NCBI GenBank assembly: GCA_040752025.1
Contig: JBFMFR010000021.1
Span: 1-64,000, forward strand
DNA length: 64,000 nt
Direction of reading: 5' to 3'
DNA from: JBFMFR01 sp040752025
GTDB lineage: Bacteria; Chloroflexota; Anaerolineae; Anaerolineales; UBA4823
The position numbers and the translations under genes were made by a program. Every line of letters starts with the position of its first letter. The first letter of the stretch is position 1. Positions 41,799-50,031 of this stretch are shown here, in pieces. The notes under the pieces were generated by a model. The model did not search any database. It was not told where the DNA came from and saw only the letters and a program-made list of their open reading frames with translations.

Positions 41799-44700
41799 AT
41801 GGAGCCCGAACCCACATTCGGTTTACGTTGTTTTCTGTTTGGCGCCATGGCCATGTTCCAGGGGACTGAGCCGCTCGCATTACCCAGTACAGAGGCGGCG
41901 CGCTCACTGCTGGCATATCTTTTGTTGCATCGTAGAAAACGGCAGGCGCGCCTGGCCCTGGCGGGAATTTTCTGGCCGGAGATGCCCGAATCAGAAGCCC
42001 GGCAGCGCCTTTCGCAGGCGCTGTATCAGGTGCGACGCGCTTTGCCTGAGCTCATTGAGGCAAACGCCGTTACGCTTTCAATTTCTCCTGAAGTGGAAAT
42101 ATGGGTCGATGTAGATGCTTTTCGTTGGTGGGTAGCGCCCTCTTCCAGCGGCTTGTTGCCTGATTCGATCCACAGCGTTGATAGAGGGCACAGGCTCAGC
42201 GCGCTGCAGCAAGCAGTTCGGCTTTACAAGGGCGATTTTTTGGAGGGCTTCTATGATGATTGGGTGTTGACCGAGCGGGAGCATTTGCAAGAGCAGTATT
42301 TGCGCGCCCTGGAGGAATTGGTTGGGCTGGAAAAATCTGCCGGGAGATATTTGCAGGCGCTCGAACACGCGCTGCGAATGTTGGAGGTGGATGCCTTGTT
42401 GGAGCCCATCCACCGCGAAGTGATGCGCTTGCAGTTCGCTCTAAAGCGTCCTGAGGATGCTTTGAAACAATATAAGCTTTGCTGTAATATCCTGAAGGAA
42501 GAACTCGATGTAAAGCCTGAAGACGAGACGATCGCCTTGGCGCAGGAAATTGCCAGCCAGCAAGAAAGATCAAGCAGTACCCCTTATCTACCCGCGATCC
42601 ACCACAACATCCAATGCGAACATCATGAGGTTTTGTCTGGACAAGTACCGTTGGTCGGCCGTACAACTGAGCGTGCTCAGTTGCTCGCCTTTTTGCAAGA
42701 CGCCCTGGATGGGTTTGGCGGAATCGTGTTATTGGAGGGGGAGCCCGGTGTTGGCAAGACGCGCCTGGTTCAAGAGTTAGCTCGCGATGCAGAATGGCGC
42801 AGCATGCAGGTATTGCGGTCGGGCGGGCGACAGAATGAAGGTCTGTCCCCTTTCAATCCACTGGTAGAAGCCTTGGGCAGCGATTTGTCCCCTTTACGAG
42901 TGGAGCAACTATTGCAACTGGTCGAAGCAGCCTGGTTATTGGCTTTGCTGCCGCTGTTCCCCAAGCTGTCAGAAGTCGAGGGCTTGCAGGAAATGACAGC
43001 ACTAAACGAACTGCCGCCTGAGCAAGAGCGCCAGCGCCTGTTCGACGCATTCGCACAAGTGTTAGTCGCCTGGGGCGCAATCAAGCCCATGTTGTTGATT
43101 ATCGAGGATGTTCATTGGGTAGATGAAGATAGCCTGGATGTGTTGAGTCATCTGGCGGAGCCTGTACGCCATAGCCATGTGTTGATCGTTTGCACTTACC
43201 GGGGGGACGAGGCGCGCACTCAGCCAGGTTTGTGGCAAAGGTTGGAGACCATCAGCCGTGTGGATAACTGTCATCCTGTGGCACTGGGGCGCCTGGATTT
43301 GCAGTTTTCTAACGAGTTAGTACGACGCATCCTGAAAATGGATAAGCCAGTGGATGTTTTTGCGGCGCATCTTTACCAGGAGACTGGCGGTAATCCTCTG
43401 TTCATTCTGGAAACGATACGCGCTTTGCGTGATGAGGGAGTGTTGTTTCAAGATTCGGACGGTAGCTGGAGTACTGACTGGGATGGAACTACCCTGGATT
43501 ACCGAGAATTACCCGCTTCTACTGTCATTGAGCAAACCATCTCCCGGCGCTTACTTCAGATCCCACCAGATTTGCGAGCGTTGCTTGATGTAGCGGCCGC
43601 GATTGGCAGCCAGGTGGATATCCGTCTTTTGCAAGCTTCAACCGCTTTAGAGCCGCGGCCTTTTATAGCCGGTCTACAAACATTGGTGCAGCGTCAGCTC
43701 CTGGAGGAAACGCAGCGGGGTTATCGCTTCAGCCACGAGAAAGTGCGACAGGTGGTCTATGCTGAGATCGAAGCGAATGAACGGATACGATTGCACCAGC
43801 GGATTTTCCAGGCGTTGATTGCACAATCGCCAGAGCAAGCTGCTACCCTGGTTTCTCACGCTACGTTGGGCGAACTGTGGGAGCAGGCAGTCGAGTATCA
43901 TCTACAAGCTGGTAAAAAGGCCCAAACGCTACAAGCGAACCAGACAGCCTGGGATCATTTTACCCAGGCTTTGGATACTTTATTCCGGCGCGCCTCATTT
44001 TGCGAAAGCCAGAAGGCTGAGTTGGCTTTTGAGCTTTATCTGGCGCGCAGTAGCCTGGCGTGGATCAGGGGAGATGTTCCCCAGCAAGAGGCGGATATCC
44101 AGGAATTGGTTCGATTGGCAGAATCCCTGGCGGACCCCAAGCGGAAAGCCGAGGCGCTTATCCAGTATGCATATTTCCTGTGCAATACACTGGATGAATA
44201 TGAAAAAGCGCGCCAGGAGGCGCGTACTGCTCTGGAGTTAGCGAATGAACACACCTGGCCCCATTTGGCAGCGCAAGCTCTGCAGCAACTCGGAGTTGCT
44301 TACCAGCGCAGTGATGACTATCAAAGCGCTGAACAGGCTTTAAAACAGGCGATTGAAAAGTGGAAAGGAATACCCGGAGAGCGTATTGCTTTAGCCGAGG
44401 CATGCATTTACCTGGCCCAGGTGTATGAGCGTAGCGGCGATCTCTTCAAGGCAAAAGCCCAGGCTCAAATGGCTGCTAACCTGGCCCAAGAGAGCCAGTC
44501 ACTACCAGTTCAAGCACGCGCTTGCGCGCTGATGGCAACCCTGGCCTATCGGGAGAATGATTTTCAAGCTGCTATCCAACATAATCAGGAAGGCCTGGAA
44601 CTGGCGCGCCAGATTGGGCACCAGCACAACCAGGCGGTTATGCTGTGTAACCTGGGATTCGACTACTGGGCCCTGGGTGATTATGCCAATGTGATCGAAT

Positions 44701-45725
44701 TTACGCGTAAGGGATTAGAAATATACCGACGAATATCCAACCGCAGGGGTGTGATCCTATGTTGTGACAATCTGTCTGCTTTATACATCGAACTGGGACA
44801 GTATGAGCAGGCTCAAGAGATCCTTTCGCAAGGTTTAGCCCTGGCAAGCCAAATTGATTTTACGCATGCTGAAACCCAATTATTGATCAACCAGGGCCGA
44901 CTTTATCTAGAGCAAGGGGACTTACGTTCGGCTTCGCGGATTTACCGGCAGGCGGCTGCTGCGGTCAGGGAAATTCCATATCTATGTGGGGGAGTCCAAT
45001 TTGGCCTGGGTGTGGTTCGCCTGGCCAAAGGTGATTATCGTCGGGCGGGGAGACACTTCGAGCGAGCAGTTGGGGACTTCGAGGCGGCTGGAGAGCGCGC
45101 CTTTGCCACAGCGGCGCGGTCATACCTGGCCATCGCCCGTTTGGGGCTGGGGGAGCAGGAGGATGCGGCGCGACTTTCCTCACAGGCGATTGCGGAAATG
45201 GAAGCTGCAGGGGGCGGTGAACACGTACAAGATATCTATCTACACCGGTATGAAATCCTTGCTAAAGTCGGACAGATTCAACCGGCACTGGATGCACTGC
45301 AGAGGGCCTATCAGGCAGTTCAGTCGCGGGCTGCCAGATTGCCAGACACCTGGCGTGATCATTATTTGTACAGCGTTAGCATAAATCGAAGGATCCTGAC
45401 TGTTTGGGAGCAAATGAGGCCCCGTACTGTGCAAGTGCGCCTGGCGCGCGGCGGTGTACCCTCTGGGCGGCCTCTGCGGCTAGGTGAATCGGTCCAGGTG
45501 ACGTGGACAATCGAGACTCCAGATGATGCCGCACTAACAGAAAAGGGCGAGCGTAGAAAAGTACAGGTGATGCGCCTGTTGGATGAGGCGAATGCCCAAG
45601 GAGCTGCACCCACTGTGGATGATTTGGCGAATGCTTTGCAAACCAGCCGGGCAACCATCAAGCGCGACCTGGCTGCACTGCGCCAGGCCGGGCATGTTGT
45701 GATCACCCGGGGAGGGCGCACCTGA
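41799..45725 (+). CDS. SARP/BTAD-STAND-TPR regulator with C-terminal HTH, copy 2
   Basis: 1308 aa, same architecture as 33732-37442. N-terminal winged helix (LRCFLFGAMAMFQGTEPLALP, LLAYLLLHRRKRQARLALAG) and BTAD. Walker A is GEPGVGKT (about 314-321), Walker B is MLLIIEDVHWVDEDSLD. A longer TPR array (about 790-1180) accounts for most of the extra length. The C-terminal HTH reads VDDLANALQTSRATIKRDL, ALRQAGHVVITRGG. Both the N-terminal and C-terminal DNA-binding motifs are kept, suggesting each matters. Sequence divergence between the two regulators is much greater than between the FG-GAP N-terminal domains. Confidence 0.85.
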   Translation: MEPEPTFGLRCFLFGAMAMFQGTEPLALPSTEAARSLLAYLLLHRRKRQARLALAGIFWPEMPESEARQRLSQALYQVRRALPELIEANAVTLSISPEVEIWVDVDAFRWWVAPSSSGLLPDSIHSVDRGHRLSALQQAVRLYKGDFLEGFYDDWVLTEREHLQEQYLRALEELVGLEKSAGRYLQALEHALRMLEVDALLEPIHREVMRLQFALKRPEDALKQYKLCCNILKEELDVKPEDETIALAQEIASQQERSSSTPYLPAIHHNIQCEHHEVLSGQVPLVGRTTERAQLLAFLQDALDGFGGIVLLEGEPGVGKTRLVQELARDAEWRSMQVLRSGGRQNEGLSPFNPLVEALGSDLSPLRVEQLLQLVEAAWLLALLPLFPKLSEVEGLQEMTALNELPPEQERQRLFDAFAQVLVAWGAIKPMLLIIEDVHWVDEDSLDVLSHLAEPVRHSHVLIVCTYRGDEARTQPGLWQRLETISRVDNCHPVALGRLDLQFSNELVRRILKMDKPVDVFAAHLYQETGGNPLFILETIRALRDEGVLFQDSDGSWSTDWDGTTLDYRELPASTVIEQTISRRLLQIPPDLRALLDVAAAIGSQVDIRLLQASTALEPRPFIAGLQTLVQRQLLEETQRGYRFSHEKVRQVVYAEIEANERIRLHQRIFQALIAQSPEQAATLVSHATLGELWEQAVEYHLQAGKKAQTLQANQTAWDHFTQALDTLFRRASFCESQKAELAFELYLARSSLAWIRGDVPQQEADIQELVRLAESLADPKRKAEALIQYAYFLCNTLDEYEKARQEARTALELANEHTWPHLAAQALQQLGVAYQRSDDYQSAEQALKQAIEKWKGIPGERIALAEACIYLAQVYERSGDLFKAKAQAQMAANLAQESQSLPVQARACALMATLAYRENDFQAAIQHNQEGLELARQIGHQHNQAVMLCNLGFDYWALGDYANVIEFTRKGLEIYRRISNRRGVILCCDNLSALYIELGQYEQAQEILSQGLALASQIDFTHAETQLLINQGRLYLEQGDLRSASRIYRQAAAAVREIPYLCGGVQFGLGVVRLAKGDYRRAGRHFERAVGDFEAAGERAFATAARSYLAIARLGLGEQEDAARLSSQAIAEMEAAGGGEHVQDIYLHRYEILAKVGQIQPALDALQRAYQAVQSRAARLPDTWRDHYLYSVSINRRILTVWEQMRPRTVQVRLARGGVPSGRPLRLGESVQVTWTIETPDDAALTEKGERRKVQVMRLLDEANAQGAAPTVDDLANALQTSRATIKRDLAALRQAGHVVITRGGRT

Positions 45726-45794
45726 CGGGAAAATGAGCCCAAGGATGCCAGGATAGCAGCTCCGCTTTTGAAAATATTTTATACCAGTTCGCTA

Positions 45795-45826
45795 AACTGA
45801 TATTCAGAAATGGATATCAGTTTTTT
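45795..45826 (+). terminator. Intrinsic terminator/attenuator between regulator and small gene, copy 2
   Basis: AACTGATAT - 10 nt - ATATCAGTT running into TTTTTT. Same place and flanks (GCTAAACTGATA before, TTTATTTTGGGAGG after) as the stem at 37501-37530. It ends 18 nt before the small-protein start. Confidence 0.75.
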
Positions 45827-45844
45827 ATTTTGGGAGGCTGACTT

Positions 45845-46063
45845 ATGGTTCAAAGTGAAAAAAGTGACCTGGCGCAGCGACAAGTGTTTATCTTGCGGTT
45901 GTGGTGCAGACATGGGAGTTCAGATCGTTTGCACGGCCAGCTCCAGCATGTTGGCAGTGGGGAAATGACATCGATTCATGACTGGGAAGAACTCAGGCAG
46001 TTCATTGAATCGCAAGTGGAAAAAGCCAAGCCTGTAAGGCCTGGAAAATGCCATCTTAAATAA
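45845..46063 (+). CDS. Small conserved protein between regulator and FG-GAP gene, copy 2
   Basis: 72 aa. RQVFILRLWCRHGSSDRLHGQLQHVGSGE followed by a helix (WEELRQFIESQVEKAK). It aligns with the 84-aa protein at 37547 through FILR, GQL(Q)xVxxGE and the closing helix, with a 4-residue gap. GGGAGG lies 7 nt before the ATG. Soluble, no known domain name; kept between regulator and FG-GAP gene in both cassettes. Confidence 0.75.
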   Translation: MVQSEKSDLAQRQVFILRLWCRHGSSDRLHGQLQHVGSGEMTSIHDWEELRQFIESQVEKAKPVRPGKCHLK

Positions 46064-46108
46064 CCCAAAATCAGAGCAAGCCATTGTCAGGTGAGACGAA
46101 AGGAAAAA

Positions 46109-49100
46109 ATGATGATGTACAACAAAGTATTCAAAAAGCTGGGCGCATTTGCGCTTGTGGTGATATTGGCCCTGGCTAACCTGGGACTATGGCAAGGACG
46201 CGCTCAGGCGCAACCAGTTCTGGATGCAGGTACACAGGCTGGTAATCCAGGTGATTGGTTGACCCAGGCGCAGGAATACATCCGACAGAGCGAGTACCAG
46301 ATCAGTTGGGTGGAAGAGCCGCTGGTGGAGGGCGCTCCGGCCAGTTTCCAGGCCCCCAACCGGGCGCAGGATTTGCGCTTCTATTTCCAGGAGGCGGGTT
46401 TACAGATCGTCCGACGCACAGAAAGTGCGCCTGCCTGGGTATTGAACATGGCGCTCAGCCGCGTGGGGATCCGGGATGAAATGACGTCCTTGCAAGCGCC
46501 AGCGCTGAATGTGGATGCCAATCGTATCGTCTATCATCATGGGAACCTGGTAGAGAGCTACACGAACACCGAAATGGGGCTGGTGCAAACCTTCGCGCTG
46601 GACTCTCGCCCAGGGTCGAAGCCGGGTCGGCTCCTGGCGCTTGAGATCCAGTTTTCTGGAGGGCTGACGGCCCAGCGGATGGCAGATGGCGGCCTGGAGT
46701 TTCGCCACACTGGCCAGCCTGCTTTGCATTATGGCAACCTGCGCGCTGTTGACGCGGAAGGGCGCAGCCTGATAGTGCAGGAGGCAGGAATAAATGCAGA
46801 AGAAACTGGAAAAGGTGGACCGGTCTACAGCCTGCAACTGGTCATCGACGACCAGGAAGCCAGTTACCCCGTGCAGGTCACTGCGGTGATTAGCGGGGCC
46901 ACAACTGCACCCAATTGGGTGTGTCTGGGTTACCAGACAACCGCTCACTCAGGGATGTCAGTCGCTACAGCAGGCGATGTGAACAGAGATGGTTTCTCGG
47001 ATGTGATCGTCGGCGTTCCGGATTATGATTCACTCGGTTTGGTGGATGTAGGTATGACCTTTGTCTACTATGGCTCGGCCAATGGGCTGTCATACTCCTT
47101 TGACTGGAACTGGGTTGGCGCACATGCGAACGATCGCTTAGGCTCGTCTGTGGCAACTGCTGGTGATGTGAATGGGGATGGCTATTCAGACGTGATCATT
47201 GGGGCAAGCACATGGGATGATGGGGCACAGATTGACGAAGGGAAGGTGTATGTTTTTCACGGTTCAGCCAGCGGTCTATCGCTGGTAGTTAACTGGAGCT
47301 ATGAATCGAATCAGGCCAATGCAAGGCTTGGCTCTACTGTCGCAACCGCTGGGGATGTAAATGGAGATGGCTATTCGGATGTGATTCTGGGCGCCAGCGA
47401 TTTCAAATCAGATAGTCCTTTGGTAACGAAAGGGCGCGCCTGGGTTTTTCATGGCGCGCCTGGCGGCCTGGTTACCTCGCCTGCCTGGTATCTGGATGGC
47501 GCTCAGGAGAATGACTGGCTGGGGTATTCTGTGGGAACGGCCGGGGATGTCAACGGGGATGGCTACGCCGATGTGCTGGTCAGCGCACCCGGGAGTGACC
47601 TGGGATCCATGACGGATAATGGGGTGGTTTATATCAACTATGGCTCGAGCACGGGACTCTCTTACACTGTTTACAGCAGCCTGTATGGTGAGGCTTCCTA
47701 TGAGTTCCTGGGAGTATCTGTATCCACAGCCGGGGATATCAATGGGGATGGTTATTGCGATGTGATCATCGGCTCTCCCCTGCGTAACGCGGCAAGTGAT
47801 GGCGGGTTGGTGCGCGTATATCATGGGGCCTCGTATGGGTTGAGCACCAGCCTGGCCTGGCACATTTGGGGCGATGAGGCTTACGGCAAACTGGGATGGT
47901 CGGTAGCTACCGCAGGGGATGTGAACAGCGATGGCTATGCGGATGTAATCATCGGCCAGAAAGAGTACAATGGGACGGGAACCGACCAGGGGCGGGCCCT
48001 GATCTGGCTGGGAAGCAGCGGCGGCCTGGGCCCCTATGCTGACACGGTTTCCAGCGCTGATTGGCAGACCAGCCTGCCCTTCGACAATGCCCAATATGGG
48101 TATTCCGTAGCTACTGCGGGGGATGTGAACGGGGATGGCTACTCGGATGTGATTACCAGCGCCCCCTATTACTCGGGCAACTATACAGAAGAAGGGCTGG
48201 TTTTCGTGTTCCACGGTGGCCCGGATAACCTGAGCAACGCGGCTGACTGGAATTACCTGGGCAGCTATGCTGATATGGACCTGGGCTCTTCGGTAGCTTC
48301 GGCGGGGGATATCAATGGCGATGGTTATGCGGATATCATCATTGGAGCGCCCAAATATGATAGCTCTTATGCGGATGAAGGGGCTCTCTTCGTGTGGAAT
48401 GGGTCGATGTCAGGGCCGGACTGGTCTTATTGGTTTGCGCGAGGCAATTCACCCAATGCCCAATTGGGTTATGCAGTGGATTCGGCTGGGGATGTCAATG
48501 GCGATGGTTATGACGATATCATCGCAGGCGCGCCTTATTTCAACAATGGGACGCAGGAGGAGGGCATGGCATTTGTCTGGCAGGGCAGCGCCAGCGGCTT
48601 GGGCTCTTCCGGCGATCCAAGCAACGCCGATTGGAAAGCAGAGAGCAATACCTTTGCGGCGGCCCTGGGCGCTTCGGTGGCTGGAGCGGGCGACCTCAAT
48701 GGCGACGGCTATGCTGATGTGGCAGTTGGCGCACCGAATTATTCCTGGAACCAGGCGAACGAGGGCCGGGCGCTGGTATGGTTTGGCGGCTCTGACGGCC
48801 TGGGGCCAGCCGGAAGTTTCTCGAACGCCGACTGGATGTTCGAATCGAATATCGATAATGCTCGCCTGGGCACCAGCATCGCTGGGGCAGGCGATGTCAA
48901 CCGAGATGGCTACAGCGACCTGATCGCCGGAGGTGTGGACTGGGCCTTTGCCTGGTATGGTTCGATGCATGGGTTGGGTACGCTCTGGCTTGACTGGAGC
49001 AACTTCCTTCCTGGCAGCCATTTTGGGGCCAGCGTCGATACGGCTGGGGATGTCAATGGAGATGGTTACAGTGATGTGATCGTTGGCGCGCCCTGGTACA

Positions 49101-49927
49101 CAGGGTCGTACAGCATGGAAGGGGCGGCTTACATCTACTGCGGTTCGGTCACTGGTCTGTATTCATCTTGCTGGAGCAGCACAGGAGGCACAGAGAACGC
49201 CCAGTTCGGCGCCTCAGCAGCCACGGCAGGTGATGTTAATGGAGATGGTTATGCCGATATCGTTGTCGGTGCGCCCATGTATCCCAATACTGAGGTGCAA
49301 AGGGGTAGCGTGCGCCTTTATTACGGCGCCTCCGCCGGGCCAGTGAGCGGCTCCAGCGGAGATTGGAGGCTTGATTCGCCGAATAACTATGCCAGGCTGG
49401 GCGCTTCGGTGGGTGCGGCTGGGGATATCAACGGGGATGGCTATGCGGATGTATTGATTGGCGCGCCTGGGACCAGCAGCAACCACGGCCAAGTGCAATT
49501 GTTCTACGGCAATGGCATCCCAGGCAAGCCGGTCCGGCCGCGGCAGCTACGCGCTAACTATTTCCCAATTGCCCACCTGGGAAGGGCAGGCTCGACCACC
49601 TTTATGACACAAGCCGTCGTTCAAAGCCCAACCGGGCGAGGTGAATATCAACTGCATTCCGAGTTCAAGCGACTGGATCGCCTGTTCGACGGCACCCAAG
49701 TTGCCCAAACCAACTGGTTTGACACAAGCCTGGCGGAATCGGCGGTATGTGAAGTTACTATGTGGAATGGCGGTCAATATCACTGGCGGGTGCGTTTCCG
49801 GTATAGCCCGGTGACCAACCCCTTCAACCCGCCCTACAGCCGCTGGTATCACATGCCCTGGAATGGATGGAACGAAGCGGATGTGTACTTGCAGTACAGT
49901 GTTTTCGTGCCATTTGTCGGGAAGTAG
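46109..49927 (+). CDS. Secreted FG-GAP (integrin alpha-like) repeat protein, copy 2
   Basis: 1272 aa. Signal peptide (about 1-34; FALVVILALANLGLWQGRAQAQP). N-terminal domain shares long blocks with copy 1 (EYIRQSEYQISW, EPLVEGAPASFQAPNRAQDL, LRFYFQE). Fourteen FG-GAP repeats with DVNGDGYSDV-type Ca2+ loops, the same number as copy 1; repeat 11 in both has the variant DVNRDGYSDLIA. The C-terminal domain has SPTGRGEYQL and YSPVTNPFNPPYSRWYH and ends FVPFVGK. I start at the ATG at 46109 after AAGGA; a GTG at 46091 is also in frame. Expected to be exported; role in adhesion or surface binding is inferred from FG-GAP proteins generally. Confidence 0.85.
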   Translation: MMMYNKVFKKLGAFALVVILALANLGLWQGRAQAQPVLDAGTQAGNPGDWLTQAQEYIRQSEYQISWVEEPLVEGAPASFQAPNRAQDLRFYFQEAGLQIVRRTESAPAWVLNMALSRVGIRDEMTSLQAPALNVDANRIVYHHGNLVESYTNTEMGLVQTFALDSRPGSKPGRLLALEIQFSGGLTAQRMADGGLEFRHTGQPALHYGNLRAVDAEGRSLIVQEAGINAEETGKGGPVYSLQLVIDDQEASYPVQVTAVISGATTAPNWVCLGYQTTAHSGMSVATAGDVNRDGFSDVIVGVPDYDSLGLVDVGMTFVYYGSANGLSYSFDWNWVGAHANDRLGSSVATAGDVNGDGYSDVIIGASTWDDGAQIDEGKVYVFHGSASGLSLVVNWSYESNQANARLGSTVATAGDVNGDGYSDVILGASDFKSDSPLVTKGRAWVFHGAPGGLVTSPAWYLDGAQENDWLGYSVGTAGDVNGDGYADVLVSAPGSDLGSMTDNGVVYINYGSSTGLSYTVYSSLYGEASYEFLGVSVSTAGDINGDGYCDVIIGSPLRNAASDGGLVRVYHGASYGLSTSLAWHIWGDEAYGKLGWSVATAGDVNSDGYADVIIGQKEYNGTGTDQGRALIWLGSSGGLGPYADTVSSADWQTSLPFDNAQYGYSVATAGDVNGDGYSDVITSAPYYSGNYTEEGLVFVFHGGPDNLSNAADWNYLGSYADMDLGSSVASAGDINGDGYADIIIGAPKYDSSYADEGALFVWNGSMSGPDWSYWFARGNSPNAQLGYAVDSAGDVNGDGYDDIIAGAPYFNNGTQEEGMAFVWQGSASGLGSSGDPSNADWKAESNTFAAALGASVAGAGDLNGDGYADVAVGAPNYSWNQANEGRALVWFGGSDGLGPAGSFSNADWMFESNIDNARLGTSIAGAGDVNRDGYSDLIAGGVDWAFAWYGSMHGLGTLWLDWSNFLPGSHFGASVDTAGDVNGDGYSDVIVGAPWYTGSYSMEGAAYIYCGSVTGLYSSCWSSTGGTENAQFGASAATAGDVNGDGYADIVVGAPMYPNTEVQRGSVRLYYGASAGPVSGSSGDWRLDSPNNYARLGASVGAAGDINGDGYADVLIGAPGTSSNHGQVQLFYGNGIPGKPVRPRQLRANYFPIAHLGRAGSTTFMTQAVVQSPTGRGEYQLHSEFKRLDRLFDGTQVAQTNWFDTSLAESAVCEVTMWNGGQYHWRVRFRYSPVTNPFNPPYSRWYHMPWNGWNEADVYLQYSVFVPFVGK

Positions 49928-49962
49928 ATCGATCCGCTGGGGCAGCGGTTGCGAACTTGTGG

Positions 49963-49999
49963 AAAAGCCGGGGTGGGTTTTATCTCCACCCCGGCTTTT
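49963..49999. terminator. Bidirectional terminator
   Basis: AAAAGCCGGGGTGG - 9 nt - CCACCCCGGCTTTT, a 14-bp perfect stem between convergent genes with an A-run on one side and a T-run on the other, so it can end transcripts from both strands. Confidence 0.85.
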
Positions 50000-50031
50000 C
50001 TGGCATGGCCAGTGTCGATGATTCGGACGGT

